Assembly: GCA_011033025.1 (NCBI GenBank)
Contig: WFMF01000175.1
Coordinates: 124,001 to 188,000 of the forward strand
DNA from: Beroe forskalii
Lineage: Eukaryota > Ctenophora > Nuda > Beroida > Beroidae
Reading direction: 5' to 3'
Length of the DNA: 64,000 bases
Shown here: piece after piece, positions 33,507 to 46,215 of the stretch
Position numbering within the stretch: the stretch's first letter is position 1
How the letters are laid out: the number at the start of each line of letters is the position of its first letter
The notes under the pieces: model-generated
Seen by the model: only the letters and a program-made list of their open reading frames with translations
What the model was told of the DNA's origin: nothing
Databases searched by the model: none
Translations under genes and position numbers: made by a program

Positions 33507-36500
33507 GTATTCCTGGGATGTAAGTGTGAAGGGGACTCCTACATGAGGCCAGACTATGAAGGGTGTGCCGTATGTCCTGAGGGAGCAACGGCATTGGAGA
33601 GTGACCCGATGAAGTGTGTCTGTCCACCTGGCCAACATTGGTATAATTCCAAGTAAGTGTCTGTCCACCTGGACAACATTGGCAGGATTCCAAGTAAGTG
33701 TCTGTCCACCAGGACTACATTGGCAGGATTCCAAGTAAGTGTCTGTCCACCTGGACATTGGCAGGATTCCAAGTAAGTGTCTGTCCACCTGGCCAACATT
33801 GGTATAATTCCAAGTAAGTGTCTGCCCACCTGGACTACATTGGCATGACTCCAAGTAAGTGTCTGTCCACCTGGAAAACATTGGCATGACTCCAAGTGAG
33901 TGTCTGTCCACCTGGACTACATTGGCATGATTCCAAGTAAGTATCGATGATCAATTACATGATCACTGATAATTAAGTGATAAACAACTATTCGCTCAGG
34001 ATTGATCGGTCTTGTTACTCCCCTGCTTGTTTCAGGTGTGAAGCATGTCCTGAGAACACGTACAAACCCCTGAGTAACCCCCCGCTTGTTTCAGGTGTGA
34101 AGCATGTCCTGAGAACACGTACAAGCCCCTGAGTAACCCCCTGCTCGTTTCAGGTGTGGAGCATGTCCTGAGAACACGTACAAACCTCTGAGTAACCCCT
34201 TGCTCGTTTCAGGTGTGAAGCATGTCCTGAGAACACGTACAAGCCCCTGAGTAACCCCCTGCTTGTTTCAGGTGTGAAGCATGTCCTGAGAACACGTACA
34301 AACCCCTGAGTAACCCCTTGCTCGTTTCAGGTGTGAAGCATGTCCTGAGAACACGTACAAACCCCTGAGTAACCCCCTGCTTGTTTCAGGTGTGAAGCAT
34401 GTCCTGAGAACACGTACAAACCCCTGAGAAACTCATCCTTGTTTCAGGTGTGAAGCATGTCCTGAGAACACGTACAAACCCCTGAGTAACCCCCTGCTTG
34501 TTTCAGGTGTGAAGCATGTCCTGAGAACACGTACAAACCCCTGAGAAACTCATCCTTGTTTCAGGTGTGAAGCATGTCCTGAGAACACGTACAAACCCCT
34601 GAGTAACCCCTTGCTCGTTTCAGGTGTGAAGCATGTCCTGAGAACACGTACAAACCCCTGAGTAACCCCTTGCTCGTTTCAGGTGTGAAGCATGTCCTGA
34701 GAACACGTACAAACCCCTGAGTAACCCCTTGCTCGTTTCAGGTGTGAAGCATGTCCTGAGAACACGTACAAACCCTGAGTAACCCCTTGCTCGTTTCAGG
34801 TGTGAAGCATGTCCTGAGAACACGTACAAACCCCTGAGTAACCCCTTGCTCGTTTCAGGTGTGAAGCATGTCCTGAGAACACGTACAAACCCCTGAGTAA
34901 CCCCCTGCTTGTTTCAGGTGTGAAGCATGTCCCAAGAACACGTACAAACCCCTGAGTGACTCCTCCCCCTGCACCCCATGTCCAGTGTACTCCACCTCGG
35001 ACCCAGGAGCGGAGTCGTGTTCGTGTCCAGCTGGGTTTAAGTGGAGTGAGGGGCGGTGCGTGATGTGTTCTGAGGGAAGCATCAGTCAACCTGGCAGTGA
35101 TGCGTGCTACAGGTAAGACCACAGCTGTAATCGTGACATGATTTCCCTCTCAAAACATTTCCCAACCCGACGACGGTAATCACATAATATTCGAAAATCG
35201 AAAGTTTCTGATATCATGATTTCTCGTATCAGTCAAACGTTTCTAATTTTCAACTTATCACCCTAAATTCCTACTTAACAACCAACTCCTGAAGTAAAAC
35301 ATTTCCCTACCTAATTAATACCTGATTATATCAATAATCAACTCCCCAGTTGTCCTGTAGGATCGCGGGCTATGCCCGGTAATGCGGCGTGTAGCTGTAA
35401 AGCTGGATCCTACTGGAACTCCACTCACTGCGTCTTCTGTCCGCCCAACCACTACAGCAGTGAGAATTCCTTTAGCTGCTCCCCCTGCCCTCAAAACACC
35501 GTCTCTTTGACAGGTACACAGTGCCCTCAAAACACCGTCTCTTTGACAGGTACACAGTGCCCTCAAAACACCGTCTCTTTGACAGGTACACGTTGAGTTA
35601 CTAAGACAAATCCAGGCTTTTTTCTAGGTTAAAGAGACAGAGATTCTCCGAATGTAGATGATATATCCAAGGTTTATCTAAACGTATTTGTACTGCGTGT
35701 TCGTGTCGATGGTTTCATTTCAAGATTGGATCGTGATTGATATATAATAATTAATCCCCTTCTCAGGCGCTAGCCACTGCTCTGGTTGCCCCAAGTGGCA
35801 CGTGTGGCGCAGTAACTACACGTGTGAGCCGTGTGGAGAGGGAGTGGTGGACGGGGCCTGCTCCTGCCCTCCAGGCTACACCAAACGAGGTTTTTAACTA
35901 AATGTTTTTGGGGAAGCCTCAATTTCGGCTGGGTCGTGTTATACTTGGGGAAATGACATTTCATCTCACGACACTTCATCACACAACACTTTATCTCAAA
36001 TATGTCAACTCTACATAAAGATTAGGGTCTGGGTTAGGATGCGGGTCTGGGTATCGGTATGAGTAGGGTTCCAGTTACGGTTATGGTTAGGGTCAAGACA
36101 GGGAGATGAAGTGTCCTGAGATGAAATGTCGTACACCCAATTGATGATCATTATATTGGTAAGCAAACCAGTGCAGTTCCCAACCTTTTCAATTGGGTAA
36201 ACACTACGTATCCTTTCAGGACAAATTTGTGTAGAAGAAGGTAACTCAATGAAGCAAACCGGAGCCCCAAAAGACGTTACGGCGATCATTCTGGGAGTGG
36301 TACTCTTTGTTTTCCTAGCTATTGCTGTCCTGCTGCTAATAAAGTGAGTTGTCACCATCATCCCTATCTACTATCTAGCTAACGCTTTTCTTATTTTCTT
36401 ATCAAGGGGCATTTTCTTTTAATGCAAATGAATTCTACGCTGTCCCTTTAAACAAACCAGCAGATTTCCGAGACATTAGAATTCTCCCCCTAACACTCCG

Positions 36501-36891
36501 CCCTACTCTCAGGTTTAGGTTCACGATTCGTCGCTCCAAACCCCCCAGCAGTGCCGCACCCCTCGTTCCCTACAGCGTTGTCAGAGAATCAGAACACTCC
36601 TCCCTTCCCCCCGTCTTCTCCCCCCTCCGGATGGAGGACTCTTCTCCCGAAGGAGAAGGGGACAGGATATACCACGAACTACACTTCCCCCAGACACCAG
36701 ATGATGAGTACGTGGCACCGGACATGGACCCAATGTACGTGCAGAGCGATAGGACTGATAGTAATGAGGAGGGGAGGGAGTATCAGGATGTAGATGAGAG
36801 TGTGGGGTACTCTGTGTTTTGTGGGGCGGTAGGAGAGACAGAGAGGAGGAACGCGGGGGACATTGAGGATAATATCTACGATAATATCTGA
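33507..36891 (+). CDS. duplicated 3' half of the SRCR-type receptor (exons 4-9 only)
   Basis: Exons 33507-33652, 34918-35112, 35350-35513, 35767-35889, 36220-36343 and 36513-36891 match copy A exons 4-9 in length and phase exactly. They encode the Cys-rich stalk, TM and full tyrosine-rich tail (377 codons). By eye about 49 codons differ synonymously and about 7 change an amino acid; in the last exon the count is 17 to 1. That implies purifying selection. No signal peptide, SRCR or start exon lies between the copies. The first acceptor is phase 0, compatible with the phase-0 donor of exon 3 at 28946, so it could be an alternative 3' module of the upstream gene. It could instead be a separate gene with an unseen 5' exon, or a copy kept similar by gene conversion. 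Confidence 0.8.
33617..33940 (+). repeat. 41-bp splice-donor array, copy B
   Basis: Exon ends at 33652, 33693, 33734, 33772, 33813, 33854, 33895 and 33936. Seven are followed by GTAAGT and the one at 33895 by GTGAGT. One unit is 38 bp. The fifth exon end, like one in copy A, closes a unit that repeats the exon end exactly (GTATAATTCC), so the array has a shared internal order. Confidence 0.92.
34022..34917 (+). repeat. 59-bp splice-acceptor array, copy B (16 acceptors)
   Basis: AG acceptors at 34035, 34094, 34153, 34212, 34271, 34330, 34389, 34447, 34506, 34564, 34623, 34682, 34741, 34799, 34858 and 34917. Nearly all have an intact TTGTTTCAG or CTCGTTTCAG tract. Only the last opens into the complete exon 5. 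Confidence 0.93.
35489..35590 (+). repeat. 36-bp in-frame splice-donor array, copy B
   Basis: Donors after 35513, 35549 and 35585. The frame stays open across all three, so use of the second or third would add one or two TQCPQNTVSLTG repeats to the Cys-rich stalk. Confidence 0.9.
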
Positions 36892-37150
36892 GGATAATAT
36901 CAACGGTAATATCTGAAGTTGAAGATAATATCTACGGTAATATCTGAAATTGACGATAATATCTACGGTAATATCTGAGATCGAGGATAATATCTACGGT
37001 AATATCTGAAATTGAGGATAATATCTACGGTAATATCTGAAATTGAGGATAATATCTACGGTAATATCTGAGATTGAGGATAATATCTACGGTAATATCT
37101 GAAGTTGAGGATAATATCTACGGTAATATCTGAGATCGAGGATAATATCT
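36865..37150 (+). repeat. 31-bp repeat covering the stop codon, copy B
   Basis: About nine units of GAGGATAATATCTACGGTAA plus TATCTGAGATC. More copies than in copy A. Confidence 0.88.
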
Positions 37151-37487
37151 AGTTTTACGGTTGAACAGAACAAGACCTGGCTATTGCATCGACAGAATTG
37201 AGGATCGATCCTAATAGCGCAGTTCACTAAGACTTGTCGACTATTGAGTCGACAACCTACCAAGGCCAATCGACAAGAGTTAATTCTTGATTTATTGTGT
37301 ATGATTGTGACAGTAACAAAAAACTTTTAATTTTCACAAACTAAATAGCCATATTATCCATACGAATATATAAAACGTATTGTGTGTGCTCACTTCTCAT
37401 AGGTCTTATAGTATAGGATAGATGCACAATGTGAAGAATTATGGAATGTACCCAGAAAAACTGAGCAGACTTCTATTTTAACTGTAT

Positions 37488-37493
37488 AATAAA
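37488..37493 (+). terminator. polyadenylation signal, receptor copy B
   Basis: AATAAA in the same context as in copy A. Confidence 0.5.
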
Positions 37494-37711
37494 GTTTTTA
37501 CGATGCACTGTAACATTAAATTGAATACAGCTTGACATGATTTTTATTGATTGAATGTTATTATTGTATTTGACCACTTTGAATTGATTTGAATTTTACA
37601 ACATATCTTTTATAATTGCGTTGACTACAATTTCGACAAGGTTCGCATAATTCCAGCCGGAGGGATCTGGAATGCGTTAGATAATGGTAAATTTTAGACC
37701 AAAAGTGAACC

Positions 37712-40700
37712 AAATCGTGCGGAAATCTGCGTTTTTACGGAATAACTTGGAAATATTTCAACACTTATTTTTTCAAAATCATGAAATAAGAAAGTTACCC
37801 ACCGACTGATTATAACTAATGAGAATAATGAGAATTTGCTGCATTCGAGTGATAATACTAGAAAGTTGGCAGTCCATATGAGTAATTTTCGAGATACCTA
37901 TCAGGTCAAATGGTTCAAAATGGCAAAAGTCGATTTCGAGCATGTTCCCACCAACAGATTTTCCTGGAATTTTGCAAGGATGTTCATTTCATCATTGTCT
38001 TTCATAAACCATAAAGAAAATGGGGGGTCTATGCTAATTTTCGAGATATAAGGTCAAACGCAAGGAAATACCGACGAAAATGGTTCAATAATGGCAAAAA
38101 GTCGATTTTGAGGATGTTCCCACCAACAGATTTTTCTGAAATTTTGCAGGGATGTTCATTTCATCATTGTCTTTCAGAAACCATAAAGAAAATTGGGGGT
38201 CTATGTGCTAATTTTCGAGATATAAGGTCAAACGCAAGGAAATACCGACGAAAATGGTTCAAAAATGGCAAAAAGTCGATTTCGAGCATGTTCCCACCAA
38301 CAGATTTTCCTGGAATTTTGCAAGGATGTTCATTTCATCATTGTCTTTCATAAACCATAAAGAAAATGGGGGGTCTATGTGCTAATTTTCGAGATATAAG
38401 GTCAAACGCAAGGAAATACCGACGAAAATGGTTCAATAATGGCAAAAAGTCGATTTTGAGGATGTTCCCACCAACAGATTTTCCTGAAATTTTGCAGGGA
38501 TGTTCATTTCATCATTGTCTTTCAGAAACCATAAAGAAAATTGGGGGTCTATGTGCTGATTTTCAAGATATAAGGTCAAACGCAAGGAAATACCGACGAA
38601 AATGGTTCAAAAATGGCAAAAAGTCGATTTTGAGGATGTTCCCACCAACAGATTTTCCTGAAATTTTGCAGGGATGTTCATTTCATCATTGTCTTTCAGA
38701 AACCATAAAGAAAATTGGGGGTCTATGTGCTAATTTTCGAGATATAAGGTCAAACGCAAGGAAATACCGACGAAAATGGTTCAAAAATGGCAAAAGTCGA
38801 TTTTGAGGATGTTTCCACCAACAAATTTTCCTGAAATTTTGCAGGGATGTTCATTTCATCATTGTCTTTCAGAAACCATAAAGAAAATTGGGGGTCTATG
38901 CTAATTTTCGAGATATAAGGTCAAACGCAAGGAAATACCGACGAAAATGGTTCAAAATGGCAAAAGTCGATTTTGAGGATGTTCCCACCAACAGATTTTC
39001 CTGAAATTTTGCAGGGATGTTCATTTCATCATTGTCTTTCAGAAACCATAAAGAAAATTGGGGTCTATGTGCTAATTTTCGAGATATAAGGTCAAACGCA
39101 AGGAAATACCGACGAAAATGGTTCAAAAATGGCAAAAGTCGATTTTGAGGGTGTTCCCACCAACAGATTTTCCTGAAATTTTGCAGGGATGTTCATTTCA
39201 TCATTGTCTTTCAGAAACCATAAAGAAAATTGGGGGTCTATGTGCTGGTTTTCGAGATATAAGGTCAAACGCAAGGAAATACCGACGAAAATGGTTCAAA
39301 AATGGCAAAAAGTCGATTTTGAGGATGTTCCCACCAACAGATTTTCCTGAAATTTTGCAGGGATGTTCATTTCATCATTGTCTTTCAGAAACCATAAAGA
39401 AAATTGGGGGTCTATGTGCTAATTTTCGAGATATAAGGTCAAACGCAAGGAAATACCGACGAAAATGGTTCAAAATGGCAAAAGTCGATTTTGAGGATGT
39501 TCCCACCAACAAATTTTCCTGAAATTTTGCAGGGATGTTCATTTCTCTTCAGAAACCATAAAGAAAATTGTAGCAGGGATTTTCGAGATATACCGACGAA
39601 AATGGTTCAAAAATGGCAAAAATTTTGAGGATGTTCTACCAACAGATTTTCCTGAAATTTTGCAGGGATGTTCATTTCATCATTGTCTTTCAGAAACCAT
39701 AAAGAAAATTGGGGGTCTATGTGCTAAAAATGGTTCAAAAATGGAAAAAGACGAAAATGGTTCAAAAATGGCAAAAGTCGGAGGGTGTTCCCATCAACAG
39801 ATTTTCCTGAAATTTTGCAGGGATGTTCATTTCATCATTGTCTTTCAGAAACCATAAAGAAAATTGGGGTCTATGTGCTAATTTTCGAGATATAAGGTCA
39901 AACGCAAGGAAATACCGACGAAAATGGTTCAAAATGGCAAAAGTCGATTTTTGAGGATGTTCCCACCAACAGATTTTCCTGAAATTTTGCAGGATGTTCA
40001 TTTCATCATTGTCTTTCAGAAACCACAAAGAAAATGGGGGTCTATGTGCTAATTTTCGAGATATAAGGTCAAACGCAAGGAAATACCGACGAAAATGGTT
40101 CAAAATGGCAAAAAGTCGATTTTGAGGATGTTCCCACCAACAGATTTTCCTGAAATTTTGCAGGATGTTCATTTCATCATTGTCTTTCAGAAACCATAAA
40201 GAAAATTGGGGGTCTATGTGCTAATTTTCGAGATATAAGGTCAAACGCAAGGAAATACCGACGAAAATGGTTCAAAATGGCAAAAGTCGATTTTGAGGAT
40301 GTTCCCACCAACAGATTTTCCTGAAATTTTGCAGGGATGTTCATTTCATCATTGTCTTTCAGAAACCATAAAGAAAATTGGGGGTCTATGTGCTAATTTT
40401 CGAGATATAAGGTCAAACGCAAGGAAATACCGACGAAAATGGTTCAAAATGGCAAAAGTCGATTTTGAGGGTGTTCCCACCAACAGATTTTTTCCTGAAA
40501 TTTTGCAGGATGTTCATTTCATCATTGTCTTTCAGAAACCATAAAGAAAATTGGGGGTCTATGTGCTAATTTTCGAGATATAAGGTCAAACGCAAGGAAA
40601 TACCGACGAAAATGGTTCAAAATGGCAAAAGTCGATTTTGAGGGTGTTCCCACCAACAGATTTTCCTGAAATTTTGCAGGGATGTTCATTTCATCATTGT

Positions 40701-43700
40701 CTTTCAGAAACCATAAAGAAAATTGGGGGTCTATGTGCTAATTTTCGAGATATAAGGTCAAACGCAAGGAAATACCGACGAAAATGGTTCAAAATGGCAA
40801 AAGTCGATTTTGAGGATGTTCCCACCAACAGATTTTCCTGAAATTTTGCAGGGATGTTCATTTCATCATTGTCTTTCAGAAACCATAAAGAAAAAATTGG
40901 GGGTCTATGTGCTGATTTTCAGATATAAGGTCAAACGCAAGGAAATACTGACGAAAATGGTTCAAAAATGGCAAAAGTCGATTTTGAGGATGTTCCCACC
41001 AACAGATTTTCCTGAAATTTTGCAGGGATGTTCATTTCATCATTGTCTTTCAGAAACCATAAAGAAAATTGGGGGTCTATGTGCTAATTTTCGAGATATA
41101 AGGTCAAACGCAAGGAAATACCGACGAAAATGGTTCAAAAATGGCAAAAGTCGATTTTGAGGATGTTCCCACCAACAGATTTTCCTGAAATTTTGCAGGG
41201 ATGTTCATTTCATCATTGTCTTTCAGAAACCATAAAGAAAATTGGGGGTCTATGTGCTAATTTTCGAGATATAAGGTCAAACGCAAGGAAATACCGACGA
41301 AAATGGTTCAAAAATGACGAAAAGTCGATTTTGAGCATGTTCCCACCAACAGATTTTCCTGAAATTTTGCAGGGAGGTTCATTTGATCATTAGCTTTCAG
41401 AAACCATAAAGAAAATCGGGGGTCTATGTGCTAATTTTCGAGATATAAGGTCAAACGCAGGGAAATACCGACGAAAATGGTTCAAAAATGACATAAAGTC
41501 GTATTTGAGCATGTTCCCACCAACAGATTTTCCTAAAATTTTGCAGGGATGTTCATTTCATCACTTTCTTTCAGAAACCATGAAGAAAATTGGGGGCATA
41601 TGAGCTAATTTTCGAGATATAAGGTCAAACGCGAGGAAATACCGACGAAAATGGTTCAAAATGGCAAAAGTCGATTTTGAGGATGTTCCCACCAACAGAT
41701 TTTCCTGAAATTTTGCAGGGATGTTCATTTCATCATTGTCTTTCAGAAACCATAAAGAAAATTGGGGTCTATGTGCTAATTTTCGAGATATAAGGTCAAA
41801 CGCAAGGAAATACCGACGAAAATGGTTCAAAATGGCAAAAAAGTCGATTTTGAGGATGTTCCCACCAACAGATTTTCCTGAAATTTTGCAGGGATGTTCA
41901 TTTCATCATTGTCTTTCAGAAACCATAAAGAAAATTGGGGGTCTATAAAGGTCACATTCAATACAAGCAAAATCAAAAATTTTGTGTAATATTTTGTGGA
42001 TATTTCCACGCTTATACTTTTTTCTTCTTTTAAGCCAAACTAGCAGAAATACTCAAATATTGTACTTCCACTGCATTAAAGTTATAAAATTCAGTGTATA
42101 TTGATTGGTATATTGTATATCTTCTTATCTTGTATAATAATGTATGTGGCACCTAGTATATAATTATCTTGGAGGGTCATGATAGTTGATAGGGCTGTCA
42201 AACTCTTGGTAATGAGGTCGTCTAGCTGCGTTTTCTTACCTCATTACCCTAAGGGCTATTACCTTATCCTGTTAGCGTGATAGTTTATCCTCAAGATGGC
42301 CAATATTGAGTGATAATCTTTCCCTAATTGGTTTAGTCAAGTGAGTGACATGACCGTGATGGGAAACGTATGCTCGTGTGGCTAGCTTAAACTTTTATGG
42401 GAACAACTTCAGCCGTCTCATGGTAGCCTTTCTCCTGAGTTTCTCAGTAACACTTGACCTTGGGTGATATCGATCGGAGTATATTTTTGTATATTAGTGT
42501 ATTGGTAAGCTATGATGAAAGACTGTATATTTTGAACCATTACCTATATGCTATAGTTTCGTGCATATTCGTTGCGTTTCGTGTAATTTCCTTGCGTTTG
42601 ACCTTATACCTCGAAAATTAGCACATAGACCCCCAATTTTCTTAATGGTTTCTGAAAGACAATGATGAAATGAACATCCCTGCAAAATTTCAGGAAAATC
42701 TGTTGGTGGGAACACCCTCAAAATCGACTTTTTGCCATTTTTGAACCATTTTCGTCGGTATTTCCTTGCGTTTGACCTTACATCTCGGAAATTAGCACAT
42801 AGACCCCCAATTTTCTTTATGGTTTCTGAAAGACAATGATGAAATGAACATCCCTGCAAAATTTCAGGAAAATCTGTTGGTGGGAACATCCTCAAAATCG
42901 ACTTTTTGCCATTTTTGAACCATTTTCGTCGGTATTTCCTTGCGTTTGACCTTATATCTCGAAAATTAGCACGTAGACCCCCAATTTTCTTTATGGTTTC
43001 TGAAAGACAATGATGAAATGACCATCCCTGCAAAATTTCAGAAAAATCTGTTGGTGGGAACATCCTCAAAATCGACTTTTTGCCATTTTTGAACCATTTT
43101 CGTCGGTATTTCCTTGCGTTTGACCTTATATCTCGAAAATTAGCACATAGACCCCCAATTTTCTTTATGGTTTCTGAAAGACAATGATGAAATGAACATC
43201 CCTGCAAAATTTCAGGAAAATCTGTTGGTGGGAACACCCTCAAAATCGACTTTTTGCCATTTTTGAACCATTTTCGTCGGTATTTCCTTGCGTTTGACCT
43301 TATATCTCGAAAATTAGCAAATAGACTTCAATTTTCTTTATGGTTTCTGAAAGACAATGATGAAATGAACATCCCTGCAAAATTTCAGGAAAATCTGTTG
43401 GTGGGAACACCCTCAAAATCGACTTTTTGCCATTATTGAACCATTTTCGTCGGTATTTCCTTGCGTTTGACCTTATATCACGAAAATTAGCACATAGACC
43501 CCCAATTTTCTTTATGGTTTCTGAAAGACAATGATGAAAGGAACATCCCTGCAAAATTTCAGGAAAATCTGTTGGTGGGAACATCCTCAAAATCGACTTT
43601 TTGCCATTTTTGAACCATTTTCGTCGGTATTTCCTTGCGTTTGACCTTATATCTCGAAAATTAGCACATAGACCCCCAATTTTTCTTTATGGTTTCTGAA

Positions 43701-44865
43701 AGACAATGATGAAATGAACATCCCTGCAAAATTTCAGGAAAATCTGTTGGTGGGAACACCCTCAAAATCGACTTTTTGCCATTTTTGAACCATTTTCGTC
43801 AGTATTTCCTTGCGTTTGACCTTATATCTCGAAAATTAGCACATAGACCCCCAATTTTCTTTATGGTTTCTGAAAGACAATGATGAAATAAACATCTCTG
43901 CAAAATTTCAGGAAAATCTGTTGGTGGGAACATCCTCAAAATCGACTTTTAACCATTTTTGAACCATTTTCGTCGGTATTTCCTTGCGTTTGACCTTATA
44001 TCTCGAAAATTAGCACATAGACCCCCAATTTTCTTTATGGTTTCTGAAAGACAATGATGAAATGAACATCCCTGCAAAATTTCAGGAAAATCTGTTGGTG
44101 GGAACACCCTCAAAATCGACTTTTGCCATTTTTGAACCATTTTCGTCGGTATTTCCTTGCGTTTGACCTTATATCTCGAAAATTAGCACATAGACCCCCA
44201 ATTTTCTTTATGGTTTCTGAAAGACAATGATGAAATGAACATCCCTGCAAAATTTCAGGAAAATCTGTTGGTGGGAACATCCTCAAAATCGACTTTTTGC
44301 CATTTTTGAACCATTTTCGTCGGTATTTCCTTGCGTTTGACCTTATATCTCGAAAATTAGCACATAGACCCCCAATTTTCTTTATGGTTTCTGAAAGACA
44401 ATGATGAAATGAACATCCCTGCAAAATTTCAGGAAAATCTGTTGGTGGGAACACACTAAAATCGACTTTTTGCCATTTTTTGAACCATTTTCGTCGGTAT
44501 TTCCTTGCGTTTGACCTTATATCTCGAAAATTAGCACATAGACCCCCAATTTTCTTTATGGTTTCTGAAAGACAATGATGAAATGAACATCCCTGCAAAA
44601 TTTCAGGAAAATCTGTTGGTGGGAACATCCTCAAAATCGACTTTTGCCATTTTTGAACCATTTTCGTCGGTATTTCCTTGCGTTTGACCTTATATCTCGA
44701 AAATTAGCACATAGACCCCCAATTTTCTTTTATGGTTTCTGAAAGACAATGATGAAATGAACATCCCTGCAAAATTTCAGGAAAATCTGTTGGTGGGAAC
44801 ATCCTCAAAATCGACTTTTTGTCATTTTTGAACCATGGTTCACTTGGTTCACGAAAGTCCAACTC
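37712..44865. mobile_element. large foldback element 1 with inverted 174-bp satellite arms
   Basis: A unique left end (GCGGAAATCTGCGTTTTTAC) leads into about 23 plus-oriented 174-bp units (about 37903-41946). A unique central spacer of about 630 bp (41946-42575) follows, then about 13 minus-oriented units (42575-44835), and a right end with the palindrome GAACCATGGTTC and GTCCAACTC. Ends, spacer and even the order of the first variant units recur at 52342-58735. The spacer has an 11-bp stem GGTAATGAGGT / ACCTCATTACC but no gene. Family unknown. Confidence 0.8.
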
Positions 44866-45004
44866 ATGGCACAATTGTGCCAAAATTGATTGAATTTTAT
44901 TGAATTTCCCGCCACATGATGTTTCGCCGGAATTAATTGTTACAAAATGTAACCAGCGTTCCCCTGCAAAATTGGATGTTTATTTTCTAGTTTCAAGATT
45001 CTTC

Positions 45005-45295
45005 TTCTTCATACGTCCCTGGATACGAATGGTGGCAACGTCATAAAGCTTGGAATGTACAATGCGCACGAATCAAAATACGTCATACGCCATGACATAC
45101 GAATGGTGTCAACGTCATATGAATGGAATTTGGATTGCGTACGAATCAAAATACGTCATACGTGATAACATACGAGTGGTGTCAACGTCATATGGCTAGA
45201 ATGTTGATTGCGTACGAATCAAAATACGTCATACGTCATTACATACGAATGGTGTCAACGTCATATGGATGGAATGTGGATTGCATGCATTCGTC
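45005..45295 (+). repeat. 73-bp tandem repeat, four units
   Basis: Units begin ATACGAATGGTGTCAACGTC and contain GCGTACGAATCAAAATACGT; identity is moderate. Confidence 0.85.
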
Positions 45296-45369
45296 AGTTT
45301 GATTGGGTGTCAACAAAACATATATAAAGCCCCCCATTGCGGGTGGAGTCATTATTCATTACATTTGCG

Positions 45370-46045
45370 GACCGCTCCTACTCCTACCACGCCTTCCTTG
45401 ACGAGTGATGACCAGCCTCTCCTACTCCTACCACGCCTTCCTTGACGAGTGATGACCAGCCTTTCTACTCCTACCACGCCTTCCTTGACGAGTGATGACC
45501 AGCCTCTCCTACTCCTACCACGCCTTCCTTGACGAGTGATGACCAGCCCATCCTACTCCTACCACGCCTTCCTTGACGAGTGAAGACTAGCCTGTCCTAC
45601 TCCTTCCACGCATTTCTTGACGAGTGATGACCAGCCCCTCCTACTCCTACCACGACTTCCCTGACGAGTGGTGACCAGCATCTCCTACTCCTACCACGCC
45701 TTTCTTGACGAGTGATGACCAGCCCCTCGCCCCCTCAACTCCTACCACGCCTTCCTTGACGAGTGATGACTTGCCCCTCCTATTCCCACCACGCCATCCA
45801 CGACGAGTTATGACCAGCCCTCCTACTCCAACCATGCCGTCCTTGACAAGTGAAGACTAGCCCCTACTACTCTCCTACCACGCCTTCCCTGACGAGTGAT
45901 GACCAGCCCCTCCTATTCCTACCACGCCTCCCTTGACGAGTGATGACCAGCCCCTCCTACTCCTACCACGCCTCCCTTGACGAGTGATGACCAGCCCCTC
46001 CTACTCCTACCACGCCTTCCTTGACGAGTGATGACCAGCCTCTGG
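45370..46045 (+). repeat. 44-bp minisatellite, about 15 units
   Basis: Units of CTCCTACTCCTACCACGCCT plus TCCTTGACGAGTGATGACCA. A minus-strand open frame (45647-45835) is a by-product of the repeat. Confidence 0.92.
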
Positions 46046-46049
46046 TCAT

Positions 46050-46215
46050 AACTCTTTTCATAAGTAGTGAAAAGGGTTGGGTTATGAGTGAAGAGGGGTG
46101 TGTTATTAGTGAAACGGGTTGGGTTATGAGTGGATAGGGTGGGTTATGAGTGGAGAGGGTGGGTTATGGGTGGAGTGGGTGGGTTATGGGTGGAGTGGGT
46201 GGGTTATGGGTGGAG
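46050..46215 (+). repeat. short GGGTTATGAGTGG repeat
   Basis: Irregular copies of GGGTTATGGGTGGAGTGGGT (about 20 bp). Confidence 0.8.

Larger units (their letters stand above)
33441..37660 (+). repeat. segmental tandem duplication, copy B
   Basis: Partner of 29168-32925. It is longer mainly because its 59-bp acceptor array has 16 units instead of about 6. Introns are less similar than exons. Confidence 0.9.

Noticed and set aside
37712-44865. Helitron interpretation of the foldback element
   Set aside because: There is a palindrome near the right end, but no CTRR terminus, no consistent TC start and no Rep/helicase coding sequence.
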